Shown here: positions 25,493-34,119 of the stretch, piece by piece | How the letters are laid out: the number at the start of each line of letters is the position of its first letter | How positions within the stretch are numbered: the stretch's first letter is position 1 | Source of the DNA: Streptomyces kaniharaensis | GTDB taxonomy: Bacteria > Actinomycetota > Actinomycetes > Streptomycetales > Streptomycetaceae | DNA: 64,000 bases | Assembly (NCBI RefSeq): GCF_009569385.1 | Contig: NZ_WBOF01000001.1 | Span: 4,515,501 to 4,579,500 of the forward strand | Direction of reading: 5' to 3' | Notes under the pieces: generated by a model | What the model saw: the letters and a program-made list of their open reading frames with translations, nothing else | Told to the model about the DNA's origin: nothing | Databases searched by the model: none | Position numbers and translations under genes: made by a program

Positions 25493-26859
25493 CGGGCTCC
25501 GGCGAACCGCGCCGCCGCGGCCGCGAAGGAGGCCGCCAGCTCCGGTGATCCGGCCCAGTGCAGGTGCAGGTAGGACGCGTGGACGTTGCCGCCGGCGAAG
25601 CCCTCGGTGCGCGGTCCGGTGGGCAACCGCCAGCCCCAGGCGGGGAGTTCGCCCGCGCCGGGCTCGCAGACCGTCCGGTGGAACTCGTGCCCGCGCAGCC
25701 GGGTGCCGGCCGGGCCGAGCGGGGAGTCGTGCAGGGCGACGGCCTCCCGGTAGCCGAGGGTGAGCCGTTCGGTCATCCGGGCGGTGGTGTCGAGTACGCC
25801 GCACATCGGCTTGCCGTCCAACTCCCGCCCCAGGTAGAGCAGTCCGGCGCACTCGGCGGCAACCGGACCGCCGGATGTCGCGAACTCGGCGATGGATCGC
25901 CGCAGTTCGGTGTTCCCGCTCAACTCCCGGACGTACAGCTCGGGGAAGCCGCCGCCGATGACCAGGCCGGCCGTCCCCTCGGGCAGCGACGCGGAGTGCA
26001 GCGGGTCGAACGGAATCACCTCCGCGCCCGCCGCGCCCAGCAGTTCGGCGTTCTCGGCGTACGAGAAGGAGAACGCGGCACCGCCCGCCACCGCGATCCG
26101 CGGCCGCCCGGAAACCGGGGTGACCTCGGCCGCCGCATCCCACGGCTGCGCGTCCAACTCGGGCGCGGTCCGCGCGAGTTCGAGCACGGCGTCCAGGTCG
26201 ACCGAGGAGGCGACGAGTTCGCCCATGTCCGCGACGGCCTTCAGCGCCTCAGCCGACCGCTCCACGGCCGGGATCAGCCCGAGGTGGCGCGAGGGTGTGG
26301 CGACCGCCGCCGAGCGGCGCAGCGCGCCGAGGACGGGCACGCCGGAGCCCTCCTCCAGGGCCTCGCGCAGGAGTTGCTCGTGCCGGTCGGAGGCGACCCG
26401 GTTGAGGATCACCCCGGCGAGCCGCACCTGAGGGTCCCAGGAGGCGAAGCCGTGCACCAGCGCGGCCACCGACCGCGACTGCGAACTGCCGTCCACGACG
26501 AGCACCACCGGTGCCCGCAGGAGCTTGGCCACGTGCGCCGTGGACGCCAGCTCCCCGCGCCCGGACGCCCCGTCGAACAGGCCCATGACCCCCTCGACGA
26601 CGGCGACGTCGGCTCCCGCCGCGCCGTGCAGGAACAGCGGCGCGATCCGCTCCGGCCCGCACAGGAAGGCGTCCAGGTTGCGGCCCGGGCGCCCGGCGGC
26701 GAGCGCGTGGTAGCCCGGGTCGATGTAGTCGGGGCCGACCTTGTGCGGCGACACCGCCAGCCCGCGCGCGGCGAGCGCCGCGATGAGGCCGGTGGCGACG
26801 GTGGTCTTGCCGGCGCCCGAGGAGGGCGCGGCGACGACGAGGCGGGGGACGGTGCTCAA
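25489..26859 (-). CDS. cobB: Cobyrinate a,c-diamide synthase
   Basis: 456-residue glutamine-dependent amidotransferase that amidates the a and c side chains of (hydrogeno)cobyrinic acid with ATP. The P-loop-like APSSGAGKTTVA is at 9-20, GVMGLFDGASG near 90, and the C-terminal class I glutaminase-like domain has its Cys in AAECAGLLYLG near 337 and a His-containing NVHASYLHLHW near 427. The start is a TTG at 26859, 4 nt after the cobO stop. It is in the riboswitch-led operon. Confidence 0.93.
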   Translation of the reverse strand: MSTVPRLVVAAPSSGAGKTTVATGLIAALAARGLAVSPHKVGPDYIDPGYHALAAGRPGRNLDAFLCGPERIAPLFLHGAAGADVAVVEGVMGLFDGASGRGELASTAHVAKLLRAPVVLVVDGSSQSRSVAALVHGFASWDPQVRLAGVILNRVASDRHEQLLREALEEGSGVPVLGALRRSAAVATPSRHLGLIPAVERSAEALKAVADMGELVASSVDLDAVLELARTAPELDAQPWDAAAEVTPVSGRPRIAVAGGAAFSFSYAENAELLGAAGAEVIPFDPLHSASLPEGTAGLVIGGGFPELYVRELSGNTELRRSIAEFATSGGPVAAECAGLLYLGRELDGKPMCGVLDTTARMTERLTLGYREAVALHDSPLGPAGTRLRGHEFHRTVCEPGAGELPAWGWRLPTGPRTEGFAGGNVHASYLHLHWAGSPELAASFAAAAARFAGAR

Positions 26860-26863
26860 CGAT

Positions 26864-27469
26864 CTACCACTCGATACCGCGCTGGCCCTTGCGGCCGGCG
26901 TCCATGGGGTGCTTGACCTTGGTCATCTCGGTGACCAGGTCGGCGAACTCGGTCAGCGGCTCGGGCGCGTACCGGCCGGTGATGACGACGTGCTGGCTGC
27001 CCGGACGCTCCCTGAGCACCGACACGACCTCCTCCGGGTCGACCCAGCCCCAGTGCATCGGGTAGGTGAACTCGTCGAGCACGTAGAAGCGGTAGGTCTC
27101 GGCCGCGAGGTCGCGCTTGACCTGCTCCCAGCCCTCCTTGGCGGCGGCCTCGCTGTCCATCTCCATCTCGCTGGAGCGCTGGATCCACGACCAGCCGGAG
27201 CCCATCTTGTGCCAGTCGACGGTGCCGCCCTCGCCGGAGGCGCCGAGCACGCGCAGCGCGTTCTCCTCGCCGACCTTCCACTTGGCGGACTTCACGAACT
27301 GGAACACCCCGACCGGCCAGCCCTGGTTCCAGGCCCGCAGCGCCATGCCGAACGCGGCCGTGGACTTGCCCTTGCCGGGGCCGGTGTGCACGGCGGTGAT
27401 CGGCAGCGTACGGCGCTGACGGGTCGTCATGCCGTCGTCGGGGACGTTCTCGGGCACTCCCTTGGGCAT
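26864..27469 (-). CDS. cobO: Cob(I)yrinic acid a,c-diamide adenosyltransferase
   Basis: 201-residue CobO/BtuR-type adenosyltransferase that attaches the 5'-deoxyadenosyl ligand to reduced corrinoids. The P-loop variant HTGPGKGKSTAAFG is at about 28-41, and the family blocks FQFVKSAKWKVGEEN, DEFTYPMHWGW and VVITGRYAPEPL follow in order. ATG at 27469 begins 5 nt after the chelatase gene stop. It supplies adenosylcobalamin, which the mutase at 41989-44037 needs. Confidence 0.95.
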   Translation of the reverse strand: MPKGVPENVPDDGMTTRQRRTLPITAVHTGPGKGKSTAAFGMALRAWNQGWPVGVFQFVKSAKWKVGEENALRVLGASGEGGTVDWHKMGSGWSWIQRSSEMEMDSEAAAKEGWEQVKRDLAAETYRFYVLDEFTYPMHWGWVDPEEVVSVLRERPGSQHVVITGRYAPEPLTEFADLVTEMTKVKHPMDAGRKGQRGIEW

Positions 27470-27474
27470 GGCGC

Positions 27475-29517
27475 TCAGGCCGCCTTTCGCATCGTGGTTG
27501 CACGGTTCTCGCGGACGAGCGAGGCCACGCCCTCGGCGCGCAGCTCGTCCAGGGTGACGGCGGTGCCGCCGAGGCGCCCGGCCAGGGTACGGGCGAGGCC
27601 GAGCCGGACGGGCCCGGACTCGCAGTCCAGCACCACGCACGCGACGCCCTGGGCGGCGAACAGCTCGGCCGCGCGGTGCGACCGGGCGAGCGCGTCGCGG
27701 CCGCCGGTGGCCCGGCCGTCGGTCACGACGACGACGAGCGGGCGGCGGTTCGGGTCGCGCAGCCGCTCGACCCGCAGCACCTCGTGCGCGCGCAGCAGCC
27801 CGGCGGCCACCGGGGTGCGCCCGCCGGTGGGCAGCGACTCCAGCCGGGCCGCGCCGACCTCGACGGACGACGTCGGCGGGAGCGCCAGCTCGGCGCCCGC
27901 GCCGCGGAAGGTGATCATGCCGATCTTGTCGCGCCGCTGGTAGGCGTCCATCAGCAGCGACAGCACGGCGCCCTTGACGGCGGTCATCCGCTGCCGGGCC
28001 GCCATCGAGCCGGAGGCGTCGACGACGAACAGCACCAGGTTGGACTCCCGGCCCTGGCGCACCTGTTCGCGGAAGTCGTCCTTCTGCAGCACCAGCGCGC
28101 GGCCGGCGCGCCCGCGCGCCACCTGGTGCGGCGCGGCGGCCTGCAGGGTGGCGGTCAGGTGCAGCCGGCTGAGCGTGCCCCGCGGGCGCCGGGAGCGGAC
28201 GGTGTGCCCGCCGTCGGTCTCGGCGGGGGAGCGGCGGCCCTGGGCGCCGCGGCCGGTGCCGTGCACGGTGAACAGTCGGGTGCGGTACGGATCGCCGGCC
28301 GAGACCGGCGCCGACTCCCGGGCGGGGGAGGGGTGTTGGGCGGGGACGGGCTGCTCGGGGGTTCCCGTCTCCGAGGCGGCCTCCGCCGGACCGTCGGCGG
28401 GCTCGGGAGCCCCGCCGCCGTCCGGACCGCCCCCGGGGCCGCCGTCCGGGCCCGGGCCGTCGTCCTCGGGCCCGTCGCCGTCGCCGTCGCCCTCGGGCTC
28501 CGACTGCGCGTGCTCCTCCAGCGTCCGGTCCAGCTGCTCCTCGTCCAGGCCGGGCGCGTCGAACGGGTTGCGGCGGCGCCGGTGCGGCAGCGCCAGCTGG
28601 GCGGCCTTGCGGACGTCCTCCTCCTCCACCTCCGTCCGGCCGTCCCACGCGGCCAGCGCGACGGCGGTGCGCGCCATCACGATGTCCGCGCGCAGCCCGT
28701 CCACCTCGAACGCTGCGCACACGGCGGTGATCTGACGGAGCGCCACATCCGTGAGCTCCACCTTCGGCAGCAACTCCCGTGCGGCGGTGATCCGTTCGGC
28801 GAGCGCGCGCTCCTCGTCGGCGAACCGGGCCGCGAAGCCCGCCGGATCCGCGTCGTACGCGAGGCGCCGCCGCACCACCTCGGCGCGCTCCACCGGATCC
28901 CGGGTGGCGGCGATCTCCACCGTCAGGCCGAACCGGTCGAGCAGCTGCGGACGCAGCTCGCCCTCCTCCGGGTTCATCGTGCCGACCAGCAGGAACCGGG
29001 CCGCGTGCCGCACCGACACGCCCTCGCGCTCGACGTACGAGCGGCCCATCGCGGCCGCGTCCAGCAGCAGGTCCACCACGTGGTCCTGGAGCAGGTTCAC
29101 CTCGTCGATGTAGAGCACCCCGCGGTGCGCCTTGGCGAGCAGCCCGGGCTCGTAGGCCTTGACGCCCTCGGCGAGCGCCCGCTCCAGGTCGAGCGAGCCG
29201 ACGATCCGGTCCTCGGCCACGCCGACCGGCAACTCGACCAGCTGCGAAGGCCGTTCGGAGGCGGACGAGCCGGAGTGCGGACCGTCCGGGCACTGCGGGT
29301 CGGGTGCGGCCGGGTCGCAGGCGAAGCGGCAGCCGTCGACGGTGGCGATGGACGGCAGCAGGCCGGCCAGCGCGCGCACCATCGTCGACTTGGCGGTGCC
29401 CTTCTCGCCGCGCACCAGCACGCCCCCGACGGCCGGGGAGACCGCGTTGAGCAGCAGCCCGAGCCGCAGGTCCGCCATCCCGACGACCGCGGTGAACGGG
29501 TACCGGACGTCACTCAT
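27475..29517 (-). CDS. Putative cobaltochelatase AAA+/VWA subunit (ChlI-ChlD type)
   Basis: 680-residue fusion of the two motor subunits of a metal chelatase. The N-terminal AAA+ domain has Walker A VRGEKGTAKST (about 36-45), Walker B LYIDEVNLL near 140 and sensor GTMNPEEGELRP near 178. A long acidic Glu/Asp/Gly/Pro linker (about 320-420) leads to a VWA domain with the MIDAS VVDASGSM near 498 and DGRATGG near 605. Such proteins work with CobN to insert cobalt into the corrin ring; cobN is not in this window. The start overlaps the cobQ stop by 4 nt. Confidence 0.88.
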   Translation of the reverse strand: MSDVRYPFTAVVGMADLRLGLLLNAVSPAVGGVLVRGEKGTAKSTMVRALAGLLPSIATVDGCRFACDPAAPDPQCPDGPHSGSSASERPSQLVELPVGVAEDRIVGSLDLERALAEGVKAYEPGLLAKAHRGVLYIDEVNLLQDHVVDLLLDAAAMGRSYVEREGVSVRHAARFLLVGTMNPEEGELRPQLLDRFGLTVEIAATRDPVERAEVVRRRLAYDADPAGFAARFADEERALAERITAARELLPKVELTDVALRQITAVCAAFEVDGLRADIVMARTAVALAAWDGRTEVEEEDVRKAAQLALPHRRRRNPFDAPGLDEEQLDRTLEEHAQSEPEGDGDGDGPEDDGPGPDGGPGGGPDGGGAPEPADGPAEAASETGTPEQPVPAQHPSPARESAPVSAGDPYRTRLFTVHGTGRGAQGRRSPAETDGGHTVRSRRPRGTLSRLHLTATLQAAAPHQVARGRAGRALVLQKDDFREQVRQGRESNLVLFVVDASGSMAARQRMTAVKGAVLSLLMDAYQRRDKIGMITFRGAGAELALPPTSSVEVGAARLESLPTGGRTPVAAGLLRAHEVLRVERLRDPNRRPLVVVVTDGRATGGRDALARSHRAAELFAAQGVACVVLDCESGPVRLGLARTLAGRLGGTAVTLDELRAEGVASLVRENRATTMRKAA

Positions 29518-31034
29518 GCCTTGCCAGCCTCCTCAGGCGCCCCGGGCGGCAGGAACGGCAGCGATCCGGCCGCCGGCACCCCGCCCTCGATCAGCTTCCA
29601 CAGCGCGTCGGTGTCCGCGTGCTCCTCGATGAGGTCCCCCAGCCGGTCCAGCCGGGCCTCGCGCGCCGCGGCGAACGAGGTGTCCGGCGCCGGGACGAAC
29701 GCCCGCCCGGCCAACTGAGCTACCTCACACAGCAGTTCACGGCGGAACCCGTCGTTCTCCAGCGCGCCGTGCCAGGTCGTGCCCCACACCGCGCCCACCC
29801 GGCAGCCGTCCAGGAAGGTTTCCCCGCCCTCGACGGTCACGACCCCGTGGTGGATCTCGTAGCCCTCGACCCGCTGCCCGTACGCCTCGCCGACCGGCCG
29901 CGCCAGCACCTTCTCGGCGCCGAACCGCACGTGCGCCGGCAGCAGGCCCAGACCGTCGACGGACCCGGCCTTCGACTCCACCTCGTCGACGATCGAGCGC
30001 GTCAGCATCTGGTAGCCGCCGCACACCCCGAGGATCGGCAGCCCGGCCGCCGCCCGCGCCTTCAGCGCCGGCTCCAGCCCGCGCTCGCGCAGCCAGGCCA
30101 GATCGGCGACGGTGGCCCGGGTGCCGGGCAGTACCACCAGGTCGGCGTCGGCCAGCTCCTCCGGCCGGGTCGCCCAGCGCACCAGCACGCCCGGTTCCTG
30201 CGCCAGCGCGTCCACGTCGGTGAAGTTCGACAGCCGGGGGAAGCGCACCACGGCCACCCGCAGCACGTCCGCGCCGAGCGGCCCGCGGCCGTCCACCCGG
30301 TCCACCACCGTCGACAGGTCCAAGGAGTCCTCGGCGTCCAGCCACAGCCCCGGCAGCATCGGCAGCGTGCCGAGCACCGGACGGCCGGTCAGGTCGTGCA
30401 GCATCTCCAGCCCGGGCGCCAGCAGCCGCGCGTCGCCGCGGAACTTGTTGACGAACCAGCCCGCCACGTGCCGCTGGTCCTCGGCCGACAGCAGCGCCAG
30501 CGTCCCGTACATCGCCGCGAAGACGCCCCCGCGGTCGATGTCCCCGACCACCACCACCGGCAGTCCGGCGGCCGTCGCCAGGCCCATGTTGGCGATGTCG
30601 CGGTCCCGCAGGTTGATCTCGGCGGGCGAGCCGGCGCCCTCGCACACCACCACGTCGTAGCGGCGGCGCAGGTCCGCCAGGCACTCCAGCGCCCGCTCCA
30701 GCAGGACGGGCTTGCGCTCGCGGTAGTCCAGCGCGCCCACCTCGGCGACCGGCCTGCCCAGTAGCACCACCTGGCTGCGGCCGTCCGCGCCCGGCTTCAG
30801 CAGCACCGGGTTCATCGCCGCCTCCGGCGCCACCCGGGCCGCCTGCGCCTGCATCGCCTGGGCGCGGCCGATCTCGGCGCCGTCCGCGGTGACGAAGGAG
30901 TTCAGCGACATGTTCTGCGCCTTGAACGGCGCCACCCGGACGCCCTGCCGGGCCAGCCAGCGGCAGATGCCCGCCGTGACCACGCTCTTGCCCGCGTCCG
31001 AGGTCGTCCCGGCGACCAGCAGCGCGTTGCTCAT
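29514..31034 (-). CDS. cobQ: Cobyric acid synthase
   Basis: 506-residue amidotransferase that amidates the b, d, e and g side chains of adenosylcobyrinic diamide. The N-terminal synthetase domain has TTSDAGKSVVTAG (10-22), FKAQNMSLNSF near 37 and EGAGSPAEINL near 132; the glutaminase domain has Cys in GVCGGYQML near 340 and His in GYEIHHG and WGTTWHG. The ATG overlaps the cbiB stop by 4 nt. Length matches the family. Confidence 0.95.
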   Translation of the reverse strand: MSNALLVAGTTSDAGKSVVTAGICRWLARQGVRVAPFKAQNMSLNSFVTADGAEIGRAQAMQAQAARVAPEAAMNPVLLKPGADGRSQVVLLGRPVAEVGALDYRERKPVLLERALECLADLRRRYDVVVCEGAGSPAEINLRDRDIANMGLATAAGLPVVVVGDIDRGGVFAAMYGTLALLSAEDQRHVAGWFVNKFRGDARLLAPGLEMLHDLTGRPVLGTLPMLPGLWLDAEDSLDLSTVVDRVDGRGPLGADVLRVAVVRFPRLSNFTDVDALAQEPGVLVRWATRPEELADADLVVLPGTRATVADLAWLRERGLEPALKARAAAGLPILGVCGGYQMLTRSIVDEVESKAGSVDGLGLLPAHVRFGAEKVLARPVGEAYGQRVEGYEIHHGVVTVEGGETFLDGCRVGAVWGTTWHGALENDGFRRELLCEVAQLAGRAFVPAPDTSFAAAREARLDRLGDLIEEHADTDALWKLIEGGVPAAGSLPFLPPGAPEEAGKA

Positions 31035-32002
31035 GCCCTTCCCCTCCTGCTCAGGGCCGCCCGCAGCAGGAGGTGCCCCGCGACGGTCGTACCCACGGCC
31101 AGCGCGCCCACCCGCCTCGACAGCGTGCACGCCCGTTCGATGTCGTCCACCGTCACCGGCCGCAGCTCCGCGCCCAGTACCGGCCGGTGTTCCACGCGCT
31201 CCCCGTACTGCAGCGTGCCGCCCAGCCGGACGCCGACCGCGCCCGCGAACGCCGACTCCGCCTGGCCCGCGTTCGGGCTCGGATGCGCCGTACCGTCGCG
31301 CCGCCACACCCGCCAGGCCGTTCGCGGCTCCGGCGAGGCGGCCACCGTCAGCAGCGCCGTCAGCCGGGCGCCGGGCCAGCCCGCCACGTCGTCCAGCCGG
31401 GCCGACGCCCAGCCGAACCGGGCGTGGCGCGGCGAGCGGTGGCCCACCATCGCGTCCAAGGTGTTCACGGCCCGGAACGCCAGCAGGCCCGGCGTCCCCG
31501 CCAGCGCGCCCCACGTCAGCGCGTTCACCACGGCGTCGGCGGTGTTCTCCGCCACCGACTCGACCACCGCCCGGGCGATCTGCTGCCCGTCCAGCGCGCT
31601 CGGATCCCGGCCGCACAGGTGCGGCAGCCGTTCCCGGGCCGCCGTCAGGTCCCCGGCCGCCAGCGAGCGGCCGATCGTGCGCGCCTCCCGGGTCAGCGAG
31701 GTGCCGCCGAGCACCGTCCACGTCGCGGCGGCGGCCAGCGCGGCCCGGCCCAGCGGGCGGCGGCCGACCGTCCGGTCCAGCGCCACCGCGCCCGCGGCGA
31801 CCGTGCCCACGCACAGCGCCGTGTAGGCGGCCCCGGCGGCCCGGTCGTCCCGCCACATCCGCCGCTCCAGGCGCGCCGCCGCGTCGCCGAAGACGGCCAC
31901 CGGGTGGCCGCGGCGCGGATCGGCGAAGCGGGCGTCCGCCAGGTAGCCCGCGACGGCGCCCAGCGCGAACGCGGCGGCGCGGGTCAGCGGTCTCGTGGTC
32001 AT
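31031..32002 (-). CDS. cbiB: Adenosylcobinamide-phosphate synthase
   Basis: 323-residue membrane protein that joins aminopropanol (phosphate) to adenosylcobyric acid. Family signatures include HPVAVFG near 33, ARAVVESVAENTADAVV near 145 and HPSPNAGQAESAFAGAVGVRLGG near 240, with several hydrophobic helices. I choose ATG 32002 because it overlaps the stop of an upstream 18-codon frame by 4 nt; GTG 32011 is the alternative. It is the first full gene of the cobalamin operon, about 95 nt behind the riboswitch. The symbol cobD is also used. Confidence 0.92.
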   Translation of the reverse strand: MTTRPLTRAAAFALGAVAGYLADARFADPRRGHPVAVFGDAAARLERRMWRDDRAAGAAYTALCVGTVAAGAVALDRTVGRRPLGRAALAAAATWTVLGGTSLTREARTIGRSLAAGDLTAARERLPHLCGRDPSALDGQQIARAVVESVAENTADAVVNALTWGALAGTPGLLAFRAVNTLDAMVGHRSPRHARFGWASARLDDVAGWPGARLTALLTVAASPEPRTAWRVWRRDGTAHPSPNAGQAESAFAGAVGVRLGGTLQYGERVEHRPVLGAELRPVTVDDIERACTLSRRVGALAVGTTVAGHLLLRAALSRRGRA

Positions 32003-32055
32003 CGGGCGCACGGCGGGGAGCAGCAGAGGGCTCGGCGGGTCGGGGCAGCCTGCAT
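31999..32055 (-). CDS. Possible 18-residue leader peptide ahead of cbiB
   Basis: A short frame between the riboswitch and cbiB encodes MQAAPTRRALCCSPPCAR. Its TGA overlaps the cbiB ATG as ATGA, the same coupling seen through the operon. GAGG lies about 11 nt upstream, which is somewhat distant. Translation of the leader could pass riboswitch control on to cbiB. It could also be chance. Confidence 0.35.
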   Translation of the reverse strand: MQAAPTRRALCCSPPCAR

Positions 32056-32097
32056 CGCGTGCGAGTCCTCACTCAGGGTCCGCGCCCTGGATCGACG

Positions 32098-32255
32098 TAG
32101 CGGGGGCGAGAGTCTCCTGGCTTCCGGGTCGAACGCACCCCCGGGCCTTCCAGCGGCAACTGACGGTCCGCCGTGGCGTTTTCCGGGCGTGCTCCCCGGT
32201 GACAGTGGCGGGACCGCGCCGGACTCGCACCGGCTTCCTCTGCATGCCTCCGTTT
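32098..32255 (-). ncRNA. Cobalamin riboswitch
   Basis: Read on the minus strand, this segment has the conserved core AGGAAGCCGGTGCGAGTCCG, the B12 box GCCACTGT (complement of 32202-32209) and the 3' block GGAAGCCAGGAGACTC (complement of 32110-32125), in the order and spacing of Rfam-type cobalamin aptamers. It lies about 95 nt before cbiB. When adenosylcobalamin binds it should reduce expression of the cbiB-cobQ-chelatase-cobO-cobB operon. Outer helix boundaries are approximate. Confidence 0.92.
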
Positions 32256-32349
32256 GGCCCTGGGATCCCATCACGCGGCCGGAGCGGGAGTCAACCGAGG
32301 TCACGGAGGGGTTGGTCACAGTCGCACCCGTCGTCGCCACCTCCGATCC

Positions 32350-32637
32350 GCCCCGCCGCAGGGGCATGACACCCTGTGCGATCGCCCAGCGGCCCGCCGG
32401 TGCGTCGACTGGCAGGCCCACGTCCACGCCGTCGCGCGTCTCGTCCCCGTCGACGAGGACGATCTCGCCGCCGTCCTGACGGTCCTGCAACAGGAGAACA
32501 AAATCTCCACCCACTGGGGCGCCGGCACCTGAGGCACCCCATCCTCGACCCCGCGCACCGACACCCCGCGGGACCGCCCCCTCGCCGACCGCTTCTGGGA
32601 ACTCCTCGGCCGCCGCCGGACCGACCTCCCCGTGTGA
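32350..32637 (+). pseudogene. Decayed gene fragment with in-frame TGA
   Basis: From about 32360 the plus strand shows clear coding bias: CVDWQAHVHAVARLVPVDED continues to ISTHWGAGT, followed by TGA at 32530-32532. The same frame stays open for 34 more codons with the same bias (RPLADRFWELLGRRRTDLPV) to a second TGA at 32635. There is no plausible start upstream, where the DNA is the riboswitch on the other strand. It is likely a 5'-truncated gene interrupted by a nonsense mutation. Family not recognised. Confidence 0.4.
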
Positions 32638-32783
32638 CCCCGGCCCCCTCCTTCTACCCCGGACGGCCCAGCCGGCTGGCCGCACGCCCCGGCCCCCAGT
32701 GAACTGGTGACCGAACACCGACCGGACCGGGGCGGACCGAGCGGGGACTCACCGAGCCAGCGACTCACAGAGCGGGGAGCGAT

Positions 32784-33899
32784 ATGCGTTGGGGAACCGC
32801 AGCCGTCGTGGCGGCAGCCGCCGTCGGCGCCGGGGTCGCCGTCGTCGTGATCGGCCGCCGGGCGTCCGACCGGATCGTCCACCCGGAGACCGCCGTCGTG
32901 CCGCAGTCCCGCCCCGTCCGGGTACGGAGCGTCGCCGCCGGCCGGATCACCTTCACCCGCAGCGCCGAGAGCCTGCGCCCCGGCCGCTGGGCCGTCGAGT
33001 GGGACGACAACGGCCACGCCGTCGTCGACGACATCCTGGGCAGCGACGAACAGGGCGTCACCCGCCGCCTCGTCCGCGCCGACCGGGGCACGCTCGTCCC
33101 CGGCACCGAGGTCCGCTTCACCCCGCGCGTCCACCTCGGCGACCCGACCTCCGCACTCGGCCTCCACTACGCCGAGACCACCGTCGACGGCGAACTCGGC
33201 GCCCTGCCCGCCTGGCGGCTCGACGGCAAACGCGGCACCTGGGTGATCCTCGTGCACGGCCCCGGCGCCGACCGCCAGCAGGCCCTCGCCGTCCTGCCCG
33301 TCCTCGACCGCCTCGCCCTGCCCGCCCTCGCCGTCACCTACCGCGGCGACCAGGGCGCCCCCGCCTCCCCGGGCGGGCTCGGCCACTTCGGCGAGACCGA
33401 ATGGCGGGACGTCGAGTCGGCGGTGCGGCTCGCCCTCGACAGCGGCGCCGGCCGGGTCGTCCTGTACGGCTGGTCGCTCGGCGCCACGATGTGCCTGCAG
33501 ACCGCCGCCCGCTCCGCCTGGGCGTACGCCGTCCGCGGCCTCGTCCTGGACTCGCCCGTCCTCGACCTCCCGGCCACCGCCCGCCGCGGCGCGGCCCGGG
33601 CCGGCTACACCGGCGCCGCCGCCGAACTCGGCGCCCTCGCCGCCGAGGGCCGCACCGGCGTCGACCTGGCCGACTTCACCCGCATCGCCGAGGGCGCCGA
33701 CCTGCGCGCGCCCACCCTGGTCCTGCACAGCCCCGACGACCCGGTCGCCCCGTTCCGCGCCGCCGAACACCTCGCCGCCAGCCGCCCCGACGTGGTCAGC
33801 CTCCACTCCTTCGCGGGCGCCGACCACACCGCCCTCTGGAACTCCGCCCCGGCCCACTACACCGAACTCCTCCGCCGCTGGCTCACCCCTCTCCTGTGA
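32784..33899 (+). CDS. Membrane-associated alpha/beta hydrolase
   Basis: 371-residue hydrolase. An N-terminal hydrophobic segment (about 4-24) may be a signal anchor. The region 30-150 is beta-rich, and the hydrolase fold follows: oxyanion segment VILVHGPGADRQQ near 155, nucleophile elbow YGWSLGA with Ser about 231, Asp in HSPDDPV near 317 and His in GADHTAL near 349. The ATG has GGGGAG upstream. Similar proteins are annotated as peptidases or esterases; the substrate is not evident. Confidence 0.83.
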   Translation: MRWGTAAVVAAAAVGAGVAVVVIGRRASDRIVHPETAVVPQSRPVRVRSVAAGRITFTRSAESLRPGRWAVEWDDNGHAVVDDILGSDEQGVTRRLVRADRGTLVPGTEVRFTPRVHLGDPTSALGLHYAETTVDGELGALPAWRLDGKRGTWVILVHGPGADRQQALAVLPVLDRLALPALAVTYRGDQGAPASPGGLGHFGETEWRDVESAVRLALDSGAGRVVLYGWSLGATMCLQTAARSAWAYAVRGLVLDSPVLDLPATARRGAARAGYTGAAAELGALAAEGRTGVDLADFTRIAEGADLRAPTLVLHSPDDPVAPFRAAEHLAASRPDVVSLHSFAGADHTALWNSAPAHYTELLRRWLTPLL

Positions 33900-34119
33900 C
33901 CGCCCCGTACCGCTTCTCCGGGCTGTCCGTGTTCGATCCGTCGCCCGCCGTGACCACGCTCGACGCCCCGCCGACCGCCCTGGCATGGCACCGCCACACG
34001 ATTCCGGCCAGGCGGTTTGCCGCTGTTGCCCGATCTTGCGGAGGCGCCGTCCGCACCGGCCCGTCCGTACGGCCAACCGGATGTGACAGAAGGCCCGTGC
34101 AAGGGGAAGACTGCTCGAC

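Noticed and set aside
25489..32002. A complete cobalamin biosynthetic locus
   Set aside because: Corrin-ring methyltransferases, cobN, cobU, cobS and cobT are not in the window; only amidation, adenosylation, chelatase and side-chain genes are present.
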